Shown here piece by piece: positions 31,357 through 43,848 of a DNA stretch of 64,000 nucleotides. The notes under the pieces are model-generated. The model worked only from the letters and a program-made list of their open reading frames with translations. It was not told the origin of the DNA and did not search any database. Position numbers and translations under genes: made by a program. The DNA comes from Valencia hispanica. Its lineage: Eukaryota > Chordata > Actinopteri > Cyprinodontiformes > Valenciidae. The stretch spans positions 196,001 to 260,000 of the forward strand of contig OY747702.1 of the NCBI GenBank assembly GCA_963556495.2, in the 5' to 3' direction. Every line of letters starts with the position of its first letter. Within the stretch, counting starts at the first letter, position 1.

Positions 31357-32694
31357 ATGAAAACACAACATCAATGTGAGGAAGAAATCAGAGAACGTGA
31401 AGTTGAGGATGCAAAGAATAGAGCCCAATTTATAACAGAGAGCACTTCAATAAAGATAAAGTTGGAAGAAAAAAGAAAAGAAGTGGAATTATTGAAAGAG
31501 CTACAAAAGCACAATGCAGCACAAGCACGATTAAAGGTGTACGCTGAGAGCACAAGAGAAGAGTTTGAAGAAACACCTCCTGTTGTTCATTTACAAGTAA
31601 ACCAAGATAGCTCCCTTCCACAACCAAGCTTTCCAAATGTGCACTCTAAAACATTCATCCCTTCTCAAGTTACACCTCCCACAAGTCAACAAGCTGTACA
31701 GCAAACAGAAATTCTAAATACAGACGAAGCAGCATCGATTGATCTTGTAAAAACTCTCGCTGAAGCAATCACAGCCAACAGGCTCCCAATCCCAGAACCA
31801 TCAGCTTTCACAGGTGATCCGCTGCAGTATAATGATTGGAATTTGTCCTTTCAAACATTAGTTGACCGGAAAAATCTTACAAGCCAAGAAAAGCTCCTCT
31901 TTCTGAGGAAGTATGTGGGAGGGTCAGCTAAGAAAGCTATTGAAGGTCACTTTCTTGCTGGATCAGATACAGCGTATTGTGCTGCTTGGGAAATGCTCGA
32001 CGATAGATTTGGAGATCCATTTGTCATAGGCAAGTCTAATCGTGACAAGATTCAGTCATGGCCTAAAATCCCTGCCAAGGACAGTAAAGATTTATGTGGA
32101 TTTGCTGATTTCCTAAACAGTGTTGAATCAGCCATCCCTTATGTTCAAGGTTTACAGGTTTTAAACGACTGTGTGGAAAATCAGAGAATAGTAGCAAAGC
32201 TACCTGATTGGCTAAGTGCACGTTGTAACAGAAAAGTTACAGAGTTCCAAGATGAACACAAAATGTTTCCTAATTTCAGCCATTTTGTGAAATTCCTGAA
32301 TAAAGAAGCGAGAATTGCATGCAACCCAATTACTTCACTGCAGGCAATAAAGCCAATGGAACTAGACAACAAGCAGACATATAAAGATAAAGCAAGAAGA
32401 AGCACTACGCTAAGTGCTAAAACGCTTAACACCAGCTCCAGTGAAAAGGCAAATAGTACATGCCTCTTTTGTAAAAAACCTGGTCACACACTGCATAACT
32501 GTCGGAGGATAATGGAAAAGTCAGTTGAAGAAAGAGTAAAGTTCGTCAAGTCTGAAAACCTCTATTTTGGCTGTCTAAAGTATGGTCATAACTCTAAAAA
32601 ATGTATTTCCAGAAGTGTGTGTGACAAATGTCATAAACCTCACCGAGTTGTCTACATCAAGACAGAGAGAAAAGGAATAAAGAAAGGATATTAA
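31357..32694 (+). pseudogene. BEL gag, capsid and zinc knuckles
   Basis: This 445-codon frame begins with a charged coiled-coil-like segment (residues about 5-65). It continues with a capsid-like domain (PEPSAFTGDPLQYNDWNLSF and FLRKYVGGSAKKAIEGH) and Cys/His knuckles at its end: CLFCKKPGHTLHNC, then CLKYGHNSKKC (its leading GCL where CxxC is expected) and CDKCHKPH. The role would be packaging of element RNA into particles. The frame then shifts into the protease region. Confidence 0.8.
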
Positions 32695-32699
32695 AGAGT

Positions 32700-35600
32700 G
32701 ATCAAGAACCAACAAAGACTAATCAGGAAACAGAAAGGGTGTCAGGAGCACAAGAGCAAGAATCTGAGCAAGCTACATCCAACAGAGTTGTTCAGCAAAG
32801 ATCAAACGGTTGCACTTCCTCAGTTATCCCAGTCTATGTATCTACTGTGGATGAAACAGAGAAATAAACACTGGTGTATGCTTTGCTCGATACTCAAAGC
32901 GATACCACTTTCATCTTAAGGGACACAGTTGAGTCTCTGAACACCAAGTGTGAGCCAGTCAAACTCAAGATTTCCACTATGACTTCTAAAACAAAGATTG
33001 TGTCAAGTCACAAATTAAAGGATCTGCAAGTAAGAGGCATGAACTCTGACGTCAGAATTAAGCTGCCAACAACCTATACAAGAGATTATATTCCTGCCAA
33101 TCGATCACATATTCCCACAAGTGGAACAGCAGAAAAGTGGCCCCATCTGAAACATAAATCAAAGGAGATGGCTCCCAAGCTGAACTGCTAAGTAGGATTG
33201 CTGATAGGATATAATTGCCCTCAAGCTTTACTCACAATTGAAGTGATTATTGGTGAAAGAGACCAGCCTTTTGCACAGAAATCCCTGCTTGGATGGAGCA
33301 TTATTGGTTATAGTGACTCTGAATGTGATTATGAAGATGAAACAGGAGTAAGTCATCGTGTTATCGTTAAACAAGTGTGGCCAGCTGTAGAATCCAGTTA
33401 CAAGCTAAAAACTGAAGTTCACTTTGTAAGCCGAAACAAAGTCAAAGAAGTGATCACACCTGCTGACATAATCAAGGTGCTTGAGATGGATTTTGTTGAA
33501 AGAACCATTGAAGAAAAGACAATGTCACAAGATGATCTAGTTTCTCTCCAAAGTCAAAGAAGACATACAACAAAAGCAAAGCGGTCACTTTGAAATGCCG
33601 CTACCCTTTAAGCAAGAAAGACCTGAACTGCCAAACAACAAACTTTGTGTGGAACACAGGCTCGAGTGTCTGAAAAGGCGTCTCAAGAAAGATGAGCGCT
33701 ATTACAAAGATTATGTGGCATTCATGGAAGACATCATTAAAAGAGGTGACGCCGATAAAGTGCCAGATGCTGAATTAAAGAACCAGCCAGCATGGTATAT
33801 CCCTCACCATGGCATCTACCACCCACAGAAACCAAATAAAATTCGTGTCGTCTTCGATTGCTCCGCCAAGTTTCGGAATACATCTCTAAATGAGCATCTC
33901 CTGTCAGGCCCAGATCTCACGAATACTCTCGTTGGAGTTTTGTGTCGTTTCAGGAAAGGACAGGTGGCCATTATGTGTGACGTCGAGCGCGTGTTTCATC
34001 AATTTCAGGTTGCGCCAGAAGATTAAGATTATCTCAGGTTTCTATGGTTGGAGGATGGTCATCTGGATAAGCCACCATCAGTGTTTCGCATGAGAGTACA
34101 CTTATTCGGCGCATCCTCACCTGGATGCGCCAATTTTGGATTCAAGCATTTAGCAGCTCAAGGTAAAGGCAAGTTCAGTTTAGCCACTGTGAACTTCATA
34201 CAACACAACTTCTATGTGGATGACAGATTGGCAAGTGTGGATTCAGACAAAGAAGCTATTCAGCTTGTAAAAGAAACCAGAGCACTCTGTCGCACAGGAA
34301 AGCTCCACCTAAACAAGTTTGTTAGCAACAGTAAAGCAGTGATTGCTACAATCCCAAGGGAAGAATGTGCGGCGGGAACAACTGATCTGGATCTAGCGCT
34401 GGGAGAGCCAAAGATGGAGAGAGCTTTAGGGGTCCAGTGGTGTGTAACTTCAGATACATTTTGCTTTAGAGTTGTTGTAAAGGACCACCTCTTCACTAGA
34501 AGAGGAGTGCTCTCCACAGTGGCTTCAATATTCGACCCACATGGATTTGTTGCCCCATTCATTTTAATAGGCAAAAGAATTATCAAAATAATGTGTCAGC
34601 AAAAACTGGGTTGGGATGAGCCCCTTCCAGATGAACTGAAGCCTCAATGGGAAGCTTGGCTCAGAGATTTCCAGAACCTGTCCTCTATAAAGATACCACG
34701 GTGTTATGTCCCATCAACATTCAACCAATACCGGCAGTATGAGCTGCACAGCTTTGCTGATGCCAGTGAACATGGTTATGGGGTGTGCTCATACTTAAGA
34801 ACTGTGACCAAATAAGGAGAAGTACATTGCAATCTTGTAATGGGGAAAGCCCGAGTTGCTCCTACCAAAGTGTTAACCATTCCCAGAATGGAGCTTTCAG
34901 CTGCTGTACTAGCTGCCAGAACTGCTAGCTTTCTTAAGAGAGAGTTGGAGCTCCACAGCCTTAATGAGTACTACTGGACTGATTCCAAAGTCATCCTAGG
35001 TTATATCAACAATGCCGCAAAACGATTCCATGTGTTTGTTGCTAACAGAGTACAGAGAATCAGGTCAAGTACAGAACCAAGTCAATGGCGATATGTTGCC
35101 TCTCAACAAAATCCCGCGGATCATGCATCACGTGGAGTCATGACAAAGGAACTAGTGGAGTCCAACTGGTTCACCGGACCAAGTTTCTTATGGCAAAGAG
35201 AACTACCTAAACAGGACATTCAAGTGGTTGAAATCAGCACTGAAGATCCAGAAGTCAAGGTCACACAAGTTTTCACTGTCAAGGCAAAAGAAGAAAACTC
35301 TCTCTCAGAACGACTGCAAAGGTTTTCAGATTGGACAAGAGTTGTGAAGGCAATAGCAAGGTTAATACAACGTTTAAAGTATGCAGGAAACTCTCGTGAA
35401 ATGTCCATGGAATGTACTACACTGGAAGAAAGGAAGGGTGCAGAAGAGTTCATCATACACACCATCCAAAGTGAAGTGTTTGACATGGAAATCAAGTCCC
35501 TCAAAAACAAGAACGAAGTCAAGGCATCTCATTCAAGGTTACACCAGTCAAGTCCATTCCTGGACAAGAACGGTATCCTGAGGGTGGGAGGAAGACTAAC

Positions 35601-36066
35601 AAAAGCGTCCCTCCATCCCAACGTGAAACATCCAGTTATTCTGCAAAAACAGCATCACATTTCACATCTTCTTATAATGCACTTTCATGAGAAGATACAT
35701 CACCAAGGTCGAGGGATGACAGTCAATGAAATACGTGCTAATGGGATATGGATTATTGGCTGTAGTACAGAAGTGTCATCATTCATATACAAATGTGTCA
35801 AATGCAGAAAATACAGGAAACAAAATCAAGATCAAAAAATGAGTGATCTGCCATCAGAAAGACTGGAAGCTACCCCTCCATTTACATATAGCGGTATGGA
35901 CTGTTTCGGCCCATTCTATGTAAAAGAAGGGAGGAAGGAAGTAAAGAGATATGGACTCTTATTTACATGCATGTGCTCAAGAGCTGTTCATGTAGAAGTC
36001 CTGGATGACCTCAGTACAGACTGTTTTCTCAACGCACTTCGTTGCTTCATTGCAATACATGGCTAA
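32700..36066 (+). pseudogene. BEL pol: protease, reverse transcriptase, RNase H, partial integrase
   Basis: The protease has an active-site-like ALLDTQSDTTFIL at about 32879. RT begins at NKIRVVFDCSAKF (33835), continues through CDVERVFHQFQV and, after a stop at 34024, has the catalytic FYVDDRLAS at about 34212. RNase H shows HSFADASEHGYG (34748) and, after a stop at 34813, YYWTDSKVILGY. Integrase has an HH...CVKC zinc-binding region (35650-35810) and the first catalytic Asp in YSGMDCFGPF (about 35893). It ends at a stop at 36066, before the second Asp and the Glu. Breaks lie near 33192, 33594, 34024 and 34813. Confidence 0.85.
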
Positions 36067-36081
36067 GTCAGTCAACTACAA

Positions 36082-36412
36082 GACGGTGATGCCACTTCCG
36101 GTTCCGCCGAGCAAGGAAGAAGCCAGTAGAGAAACGGACCCGATATTGTGCTTATTAAGACGAATTAAAAGGAAAATAAGCGTGTTTCAAGCCCACCGGT
36201 TTGTCCACTAGCAGGCCAAAGTGGTATGTGAATTCTGTATTTTGTAATTTGTATAATTTATAAGAGTTCTAGCAATTAAGCTAATAATTTGTATATCTTT
36301 TATATTTTCATCAGTTCTACGGTGTAAATGTGGTGTAAGAGGATGCAAGACCACATTAAACATCAGTAAGAGGAACTCTCGTGTCTTTCGTGTTTGTGAA
36401 CAAGCCGGCACA
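36082..36412 (+). repeat. BEL 3' LTR
   Basis: Nearly identical to 30023-30353, ending CCGGCACA. The first LTR base is lost: the integrase sequence CAACTACAA runs directly into GACGGTGATG, so a deletion joined integrase to the LTR. Confidence 0.85.
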
Positions 36413-36951
36413 TTACTAATAACCAAAGGGGTGAACATCAGCAATGCTGGCAACAGTGTGGGCATTGGAACACCAATCACTCTCATACATTCTGGACATG
36501 CCCAAAGTTAGAACAATTTTGGGACAGTATATTTTTAATTACTGGGAGGGTAATGGGTTATGTCATCCCTAAAGAACCTAAGATTTTCTTGTTACGTCTA
36601 CCACCAGGTGAGGTGGTCCAAAAAGATGACATTTATCTTATATATATTTTAAATTCTAATGACTGCATGTAAAAAGGCTATCACTCGGTCTTGGTTAAGA
36701 ATTGACCCACCTCGGACTGAACAATGTAAAGAAATAGTGGAGGAGATACACTCAATGGAGAAGATGACATACTTTCTACGTATCAAAGGACACATATTAT
36801 AAGCGCTGGACAAAATGGTTTGCATATAAAGAAGTGGAATAGTTTTAATACTTTTTTTGTTATTATACAATATATAGTGCCTCTTGTTCCTTGTTGTTGT
36901 ATTTGTGTTGTAAATAAGAAAAATACCAAATAAAGAGTATCATTTTTTAAA
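36413..36951 (+). pseudogene. L1-type LINE C-terminus and tail
   Basis: Across shifting frames the plus strand encodes the C-terminal part of L1-clade ORF2: a HSHTFWTCPKLEQFW zinc-knuckle-like motif, GYVIPKEPKIFLL, then KKAITRSW and EEIHSMEKMTYF, ending in a 3' region with AATAAAGAG and an A-rich end. It is 5' truncated at the edge of the BEL LTR. Confidence 0.7.
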
Positions 36952-37419
36952 AGTGATGTAGGAATTGGGTCTAAAAGCCAGTTGAGTTAACTTGAGAGAA
37001 AACTCTACCAAGTGTCCCAAGCATAATCAAAAAAAAAATGCTGACATCACAAGGAAAGCAAGACAACTAAAAAAGTAAGTCAAAATTCAACACATCCAGG
37101 TAACGAACTGAAAGATTTTCATCAAACTGAATGGGACTCCTGAGGCTTCCAAAGTGCTGGTGGTGAAGAAAATATAAGACCTTGATATCTACTTAAGGAA
37201 AGGTAACATGAGACTTTCCTTATCAACACCATGAAAAGTACACCAATAACACCGATTACATCAAGTAATGACATGGACAAAATCAGTTTTCCAACATAAA
37301 CAAACGGAACTGGACATGTGTGAATATCATGAGCACTGCATACCTTAACAAACTTAGATACAGAGATTGACCCTGACAATAGGTTTGTTTCTACTATTGT
37401 AAAAAACTGTAGTAAAAGT
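36952..37419. other. Unclassified sequence
   Basis: No recognisable gene or repeat end. The stretch may be the 5' part of the L2-like LINE that follows, but I could not read any coding motif in it. Confidence 0.4.
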
Positions 37420-38344
37420 ACTTTACTCATGAAGAGTATAGAAAATGTGTGGATTTAAATGGAAAAATTTTAATTATACATTTCAATAGTAGGAGCATGT
37501 ATATGAATTGTGACTCTATCAAAGAGTACTTGCAACGTTATCAAAGAGTACTTGCAACGGTTTCTCGACCATTTTGTTAAATTCAGAAACTTGGTTCAGC
37601 ATGCGTAAAGGTATAGATTTCTGTCTAGAAGACTATGAAATAAAATTATTCAATTCAATTCAGTTCAGTTTATTTATATAGCGCCAATTCAACTCAGATG
37701 TCATCTCAAGGCACTTAACAAGAAGTCATTTCAATACATTTATATAAACATTCCAATCAGTTAAAAAGTTTCCTATTTAAGGAATCCCAGCAGATTGCGT
37801 CAGTCATTGGCGTGAGGTTGGGCAGACATTCCAACCACAGCGATCCTTCAGCAATCCCTCATACTGAGCAAGCATGTAGCGACGGTGGAGAGGAAAAACT
37901 CCCCTTTAACAGGAAGAAACCTCCAACAGACCCAGGCTCAGTAGGATCGGCCATCTGCCACGACCGTCCTGGGGCTTGAGAAGACAGAGCAGAGACACAG
38001 AAGGAACAGAAGATCCGATATAAGAGAACTTTCTATGTTACAGAAAGTAAGAAGTTGATAACAGGAAACAGTGGATGTTCAGCCACTGGGAGCACCATCC
38101 CAGTCGATGCCCCCCTGTCCAAAAGGGCATTGCAGCCAAGCAGGAAACCAGACCAGGTATATCTTCTATGGAGAGAAAAACACTGAGAGAGCACAAAGTT
38201 AACAGTCGAAATAGCAGAATGTACTGTAATACAACTGGAGAGTAGTAGTAGAAAAGGAAGTAGCAGAGTGAAGAAAATTGGTAAGTCTGTCCTGCAGCAG
38301 TCTAAGCCTATAGCAGCATAACTACAGAGCTAGCTCAGGATGAC

Positions 38345-41328
38345 CTAAGCCACTCTAACTGTAAGCTTTATCAAAAAGGAAAGTTTTAAGCCTGGCCTTA
38401 AAAGTAAACAGAGTGTCTGCCTCACGGACTAAAGCTGGGAGCTGTTTCCACAGGAGAGGAGCCTGATAACTAAAAGATCTGTCTCCCATTCTACTTTTAG
38501 AATCAGTCTGAGAGCGAAGGGCTCTGTTGGGAACATTTGAAACAATTAGATGTATGATGGAGCTTGATTATTAAGGGCTTTGTATGTAAGAAGAAGGATC
38601 TTAAATTCTATTCTGGATTTGACAGGGAGCCAATGAAGGGAAGCTAAAGCAGGAGAAATGTGATCTCTCTTTTAATAGTCATCAGAATGCTTGCTGCCGC
38701 TTTTTGGATCAACTGAAGGCTTTTAATGGCATTTTGTGGACTACCTGATAGTAAAGAATTACAGTAGTCCAGCCTTGAGGTAACAAATGCATGGACTAGT
38801 TTCTCAGCATCACTCCTGGACAGGATGTTTCTAATTTTAGCAATATTCTGGAGGTGAAAGAAGGAAATCTTAGAAACCTGTTTAATATGGGATTTAAATG
38901 TCAAGTCTTGGTCAAAAATAACGGCAAGGTTCTTTACGTTATTACTGGGGGCCAATTTAATGCCATCCAGATGAAGTGATTGACTAATTAGTTTCTTTTT
39001 AAGAATTTCTGGTCCAAAGACAGCAACTTCTGTCTTGTCAGAATTTAAAAGCAAAAAGTTTAGATTCATCCATGTTTTTATGTCTTTCAGACATGCCTGC
39101 AATCTACCTAACTGACTGGGTTCATCAGGATTTATGGATAAATATAGTTGTGTATCATCGGCATAGCTGTGGAAATTGATCCCATGCTGTCTAATGATTC
39201 TACCAATTGGAAGCATATATATGGTGAAAATAATTGGTCCAAGCACAGAACCCTGTGGAACTCCACAAGTAACCCTTGAGAGTGAAGAAGATTGATCATT
39301 TAGATGAACAAACTGGAATCTGTAAGACAAATATGATTTAAACCAGCCTAGTGCTGTTCCATTGATCCCTACATGTTCAAGCCTTTCTAAGAGAACATTG
39401 TGATCGACTGTGTCAAAAGCAGCACTGAGATCTAACAAAACCAGAACAGACACCAGTCCATTATCTGAGGCCATGAGAATATAATTAGTAACCTTCACCA
39501 GTGCTGTTTCAGTGCTATGATGAGCTCTAAAAGCCGACCGAAACTCTTCAAACAGCTCGTTACTGTTTAGATGCTCACAGACTTCATTAGCAACAATTTT
39601 CTCAAGGATTTTGGATAAGAAAGGTAGGGTAGATATAGGTCTGTAATTCACTAAGTCATCTTGATCAAGGGAAGGTTTCTTGAGTAAAGGTTTAATTACA
39701 GCTATTTTAAATTCTTGTGGTACGTATCCGTTTACTAAGGATAGATTCATCATATCCAAATTGGGGCCAGGAACCAAATGGAACACTTCTTTAAATAATT
39801 TGATTGGGATTGGGTCCAACATACAAGTTTAAGGTTAAGATGAGGCTAATATTTTTGATAATTCCGAAAGCTCGACTGAATCAAAACAGCCTAAGCACAA
39901 ATGAGGATCTACAGTTCTTTCCGATGCTGCCTCATTTACTGAGGAAGAAGTAATCATGTTTGGGAGGATGCCAATGATTTTATTTTTATTAGAATAAATT
40001 TTTTTTATGAAGAATCCCATAAAATCATCACTGCTAAGAGCTGGGGGAATAGTTGGCTCAACAGAGCTATGACTCTGTTTAAGTTTGACAACTGTACTAA
40101 AAAGAAACCTAGGATTGTTTTTATTCGCCTCTATTAATGATGAAAAATATGCTGTTCTAGCTTGTCGAAGGGTCTTTTTATACAGCAGTAGACTGTTATT
40201 CCAGGTTAAATAGGAATCCTCTAGGTGTGTAGAGTGCCATTTTCTCTCCAATTTCCTAGTATTCTGCTTTAAAGTACGCAACTCTGCGTTGAACCAAGGA
40301 GTCAGCCTCCTATGGCTAGCCACTTTCTTTTTAAAGGGGGCTACCCTATCTAATGGCAAACGCAATGAGGACGTAACGCTGTGAACCAGATCATCAATTT
40401 CTGAAGGGTTAGAGATAGAATCGCTGCCATCCACTGTGTTACCCTGAGACACTAAGGAAAGTAAGAATGGAACAGATTCTTTAAAAATTGTTACAGCATT
40501 GTCTGATAAAGCTCTACTATAATTACATTTTCTTTCAGATTTAAGATGGTCAGTTAAAGTAAATTCAAAAGTTATTAAGAAGTGGTCAGAAAGGAACGGG
40601 TTATGTGGGTGGACTGTTATTTCCTCACACTCAATACCGTATGTCCGTACAAGGTCCAAAGTGTGTTTACCCGAGTGGGTCGATCCCTGTACTTTTTGAG
40701 TAAAGCCAATTGAGTCTAAAATAGCACTAAAGGCTGCATTTAGGCTATCACTTTCAGTATCCACATTAATATTGAAGTCCCCCACTATAATAACCCTATC
40801 AGTGTTTAATACTAAATCAGACAAAAAATGTGAGATCTGATCCAAGAATTGAGAGTAAGGGCCTGGAGGACGATACAAAACCACAAACAAAAATGGTCTT
40901 AATGTTTTGCAACTTGGATGAGGAAAATTAAGGGTTAGATGTTCAAAAGAACTGTAGCTATCAATTGGTCTGGGACTAATTAGTAAATCAGAACGAAAAA
41001 TGGTTTCAACTCCTCCTCCTCGCCCAGTATTTCTAGGAATGTGAAAATTTAAATCACCGGAAGGAGTTGACTCATTTATACTGACATAATCCTCCTGCTG
41101 CAACCAGGTTTCTGTGAGACAAAGCAAATCAATGTGATTATCACAAATCATTTCATTTACTAACAAAGTCTCTGAGGAGAGAGATCTTATGTTTAATAAA
41201 CCACATTTAATAGATTTATTTTTCTGTTCAGTCAAAGTCGTATATATCTTTATGAGATTTCCATAATTTGCTTTTGATCCATTTAATTTTGGCCATGGGC
41301 AAGACACTGTTTCTATAGGGTAATGCAT
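38345..41328 (-). pseudogene. LINE ORF2: endonuclease and reverse transcriptase
   Basis: The endonuclease is complete: [38 protein letters not shown] and LSDHFLITF hold the expected Asn, Glu, Asp and His residues. The frame stops at 39835 with two stop codons close together (TAA CCT TAA). RT continues in the same frame at 39822: NYRPISTLPF, LDLSAAFDTVDHN (catalytic Asp), [21 protein letters not shown] (catalytic pair) and NSDKTEVAVF. A frameshift near 38655 cuts off the C-terminal domain, which ends near 38345. A nearly intact enzyme, but not translatable as one protein. Confidence 0.85.
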
Positions 41329-41400
41329 GGGTAACAGTACAGAAGCAGCAGAGAAGTGGGTTAAACTATGACTCTGCTTCCTGGTCTGGACCCTGGGTTG

Positions 41401-42184
41401 TCAGTGTTTTGGAGGACTAACAAATTCGGCCATATTCCTAGAAAGAAGAGCTGCTCCATCCAAAGCGGAATGGATGCCGTCTCTCTGGATCAGACCAGGT
41501 TTTCCCCAAAAAGTTCGCCAGTTTTGCAGGACACCACCTAGACAACCATTGATGGAATGACAGCATGCGGGTAAACATGTCGTCACTGGTCCGATCAGGC
41601 AGGGGACCAGAAAAGATTACCGAGTCTGACATTGTTTTGGCAAACTTACACACCGAATCTTTATCTTTAGCCAGCAGTTTCAGGTAGGATTTGATGTCGC
41701 CCGTTCTGGCCCCTGGCAAGCATTTGACTATGGTTAATGGTGTCTCTAATGGCACGTTTCAGACTATGGAGCTGCCAATTACCAGGGTCGGCTTCTCAGC
41801 GGGTGTGTTGCTGAGCGGGGAAAATCAGTTAGAAACGTGGACGGGTTGGTGGTGGCCCGTGGGCTGGGTCCTAGAACTATGCTTCCTACGTACAGTCACC
41901 CAGCCGGCCTGAGGTCCCGGCTGCGCGGGCTCTACCGGAGGACGGCTAGGGGGTTCTATCCTTGTTGGCTCCGCGCTGGCTAATGGGTTTCGGCTATCTG
42001 CTGGTTTTTCAACAGCGCAGAGCCATGCTTCTAATTCTGATACCTTCGCCTCCAAAGCTACAAAAATATTACATTTATTACAGTTTCCATTATCACTAAA
42101 GGAGGTAGGGAAGTAACTAAACATCTGACAGAGAGAGCAAGAGAGAAGAGAAGGGTTAGAGACAGGAGACAGAAGAGTAGCCAT
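41401..42184 (-). pseudogene. LINE ORF1 with coiled coil and SGNH-esterase-like domain
   Basis: It begins MATLLSPVSNPSLLSCSLC, followed by a CNKCN pair and a coiled-coil-like VALEAKVSELEAWL, then a Pro-rich linker. A deletion removes the part that should carry the GDS nucleophile motif. The frame resumes with VKCLPGARTGDIKSYLKLL, SDSVIFSGPLPDRTS and RRHPFRFGW/RDGIH-like sequence, the C-terminal Asp-His block of SGNH hydrolases, in a shifted frame. CR1/L2 ORF1 proteins are known to carry such esterase domains. Confidence 0.7.
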
Positions 42185-43346
42185 AGCCGCAATGAAGCTA
42201 AGCTAACTGAGCTAGCGAGACCTTACCACCCCAAGAAAAGCTGTGTGAAACACAAGGAGTTCCCAAAACGTAAAGTACACCACCACAATACGTGTTTTTT
42301 AGTGTGCTTGTGTGTTAAAATAACTTAGAGAGGCCTCAGCACAGAGAAAACAAGATCAATTCAAGAGAGTCTGAACACCCAACAGCTACAGCCAGGGAGT
42401 GCAACAGCGACAACAGGAAATGATGCAATACGGCTTACCACGTCACAGAGTCACGTACACCATTTCTCCCTAAAGCACAGGTGTCATACTCCAGTCTAAC
42501 GCTCAAGTTGAATTATTTTTGTAATAAACTCTTGTATTTTGTAAAAACATTGTTATACCTATCTTTGGCACAATATTCATGAGGAAGTTTTTAATGAGAG
42601 AAAGAGAAACGTATTGTGAGTTACGTATATCGAACACCTGGTTCAAGCATTGATACTTTCAAGGAATAGATGGACAATTGTTTTGCACCGTAAATCAGAA
42701 AACCATATTTATTTGTGGGGATTTTAACATTGATTTACTGAATCTGACTATATAAAAACCTTTGATGACATCATTGACATAATGTACAGCTTGACTCTGT
42801 TCCCGACTATAACAAAACCAAGCAAAATAACATCACATAGCACTACAATTCTTGATAACATCTTTACTAATATCAATGACCTGAACAACAGTCTGGAGCA
42901 CCAGGATTGGAGTGCAGTTTATAATGAATTAAAATTTGACGTTGCTTATGGAACATTGTTGGACATATTCACCTCCTCTTATAAGACACACTGTCTTGTG
43001 GAGGAAGGCTGTATGAAGACGAAACATATGGGATATGATTTGCGCCAAAAGAATCAACCACAAAATACAGTCTCACGTGAAATCTTACAGAATAAAGCAA
43101 CCAAATAGAACATTTCAGAAGCAAAACTGTGAAATTCACAAAAATAAAATCACTCTGAAACCATATAAACCAAATATTTATATTTCAAAACCAAAAATTA
43201 ATTTATTCTTCCTAAATTTTCTTATTTTATTTCTTTGACACAACTTTTTAGTTCTTCACTATTTAGGCTTTTATTCTGAAGAGCATGTTTTGGTTCTGCC
43301 GACAAGCTCTCTGCTTCTGCTCCACTGGATTTTGCTTCTGCTTTAA

Positions 43347-43844
43347 AGGGGCTATATGCAACTTTCTGAAATTCAAACTCACGAATGACCCCATGTGGCC
43401 AAAAATGGAACTGCTCTTCCTTTCTGCTCGCTCTCGCAGCGCGCGCTCGTGCGCCGGTCGCTCTCAATCTTCTATCTTTTTCGGGCACTTCTCAGGGGTT
43501 TAACTTTCTTAGTCTTATGTGGAGTTACTGTTGGTGTCAAAGTTGTCCTGGGTCTCTTCTGTGTATTCGCACAATCCATTTAACTACTTGCGAGTGCTGA
43601 CTACCGGTAGTGGCAGAGTGATCTGAAACATTTAACATGAACGCGCTTGATGCCACATCCGCAGACAGCGCGGGAAAATCGGACCCGACAGAAAATAGAA
43701 AAAATTGGATACAGGCTTATAGGTGCACCCACTGTGAGCTGACAAGGTGTCAGTATGCTCAACAGGAGATGTTTGAGTCATAAATGGTCAGATAAAAAGG
43801 CTATTGTTACATTTATTTTGGGGGAAAAGTTGCATATAGCCTCT
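43347..43844. mobile_element. piggyBac-like MITE (498 bp) with TTAA flanks
   Basis: Ends AGGGGCTATATGCAACTTT and, inverted, AGAGGCTATATGCAACTTT match at all but one position. Both sides are flanked by TTAA (43343-43346 and 43845-43848). No transposase is present. The frames at 43222-43600 lie within it and are not convincing. Confidence 0.85.
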
Positions 43845-43848
43845 TTAA

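Larger units (their letters stand above)
30022..36412 (+). mobile_element. BEL/Pao LTR retrotransposon with both LTRs, 3' internal deletion
   Basis: Two LTRs of about 330 bp bracket gag, protease, reverse transcriptase, RNase H and the start of integrase in the BEL/Pao order. The reading frame is broken in at least five places. The integrase C-terminal half and the polypurine tract are deleted, so the element cannot move by itself. The flanks TTAACA and TTACTA are not a clear 5-bp duplication, which suggests later rearrangement at one side. Confidence 0.85.
37648..42580 (-). mobile_element. CR1/L2-type LINE, near full length (4.9 kb)
   Basis: The 5' end (right) coincides with the 5' end of the copy at 50003: both begin ATGAATATTGTGCCA, so it is probably the true start. 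It carries ORF1 (41401-42184), ORF2 (about 38345-41328) and a 3' region ending TATATAAACTGAA with TTGAATT repeats at 37648. Both ORFs are damaged. It is the most complete of five copies of this family in the window. Confidence 0.8.
37420..43190 (+). pseudogene. L2-like LINE endonuclease region, split by another LINE
   Basis: Left part (37440-37647): the plus strand encodes HFNSRSMYMN, LLNSETWFSM and GIDFCLEDYEI, the start of an L2-type endonuclease. Right part (42581-43190): EKEKRIVSYVYRTPGSSIDT, FICGDFNIDLLN in another frame, then MYSLTLFPTITKPSKITSHS and ILDNIFTNI. A linker region with a W..VY pattern follows. The two parts belong to one copy interrupted by the LINE at 37648-42580; about 40 codons between them seem missing. 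A 23-bp tandem duplication (ATCAAAGAGTACTTGCAACG) lies at about 37517-37560. Confidence 0.7.
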
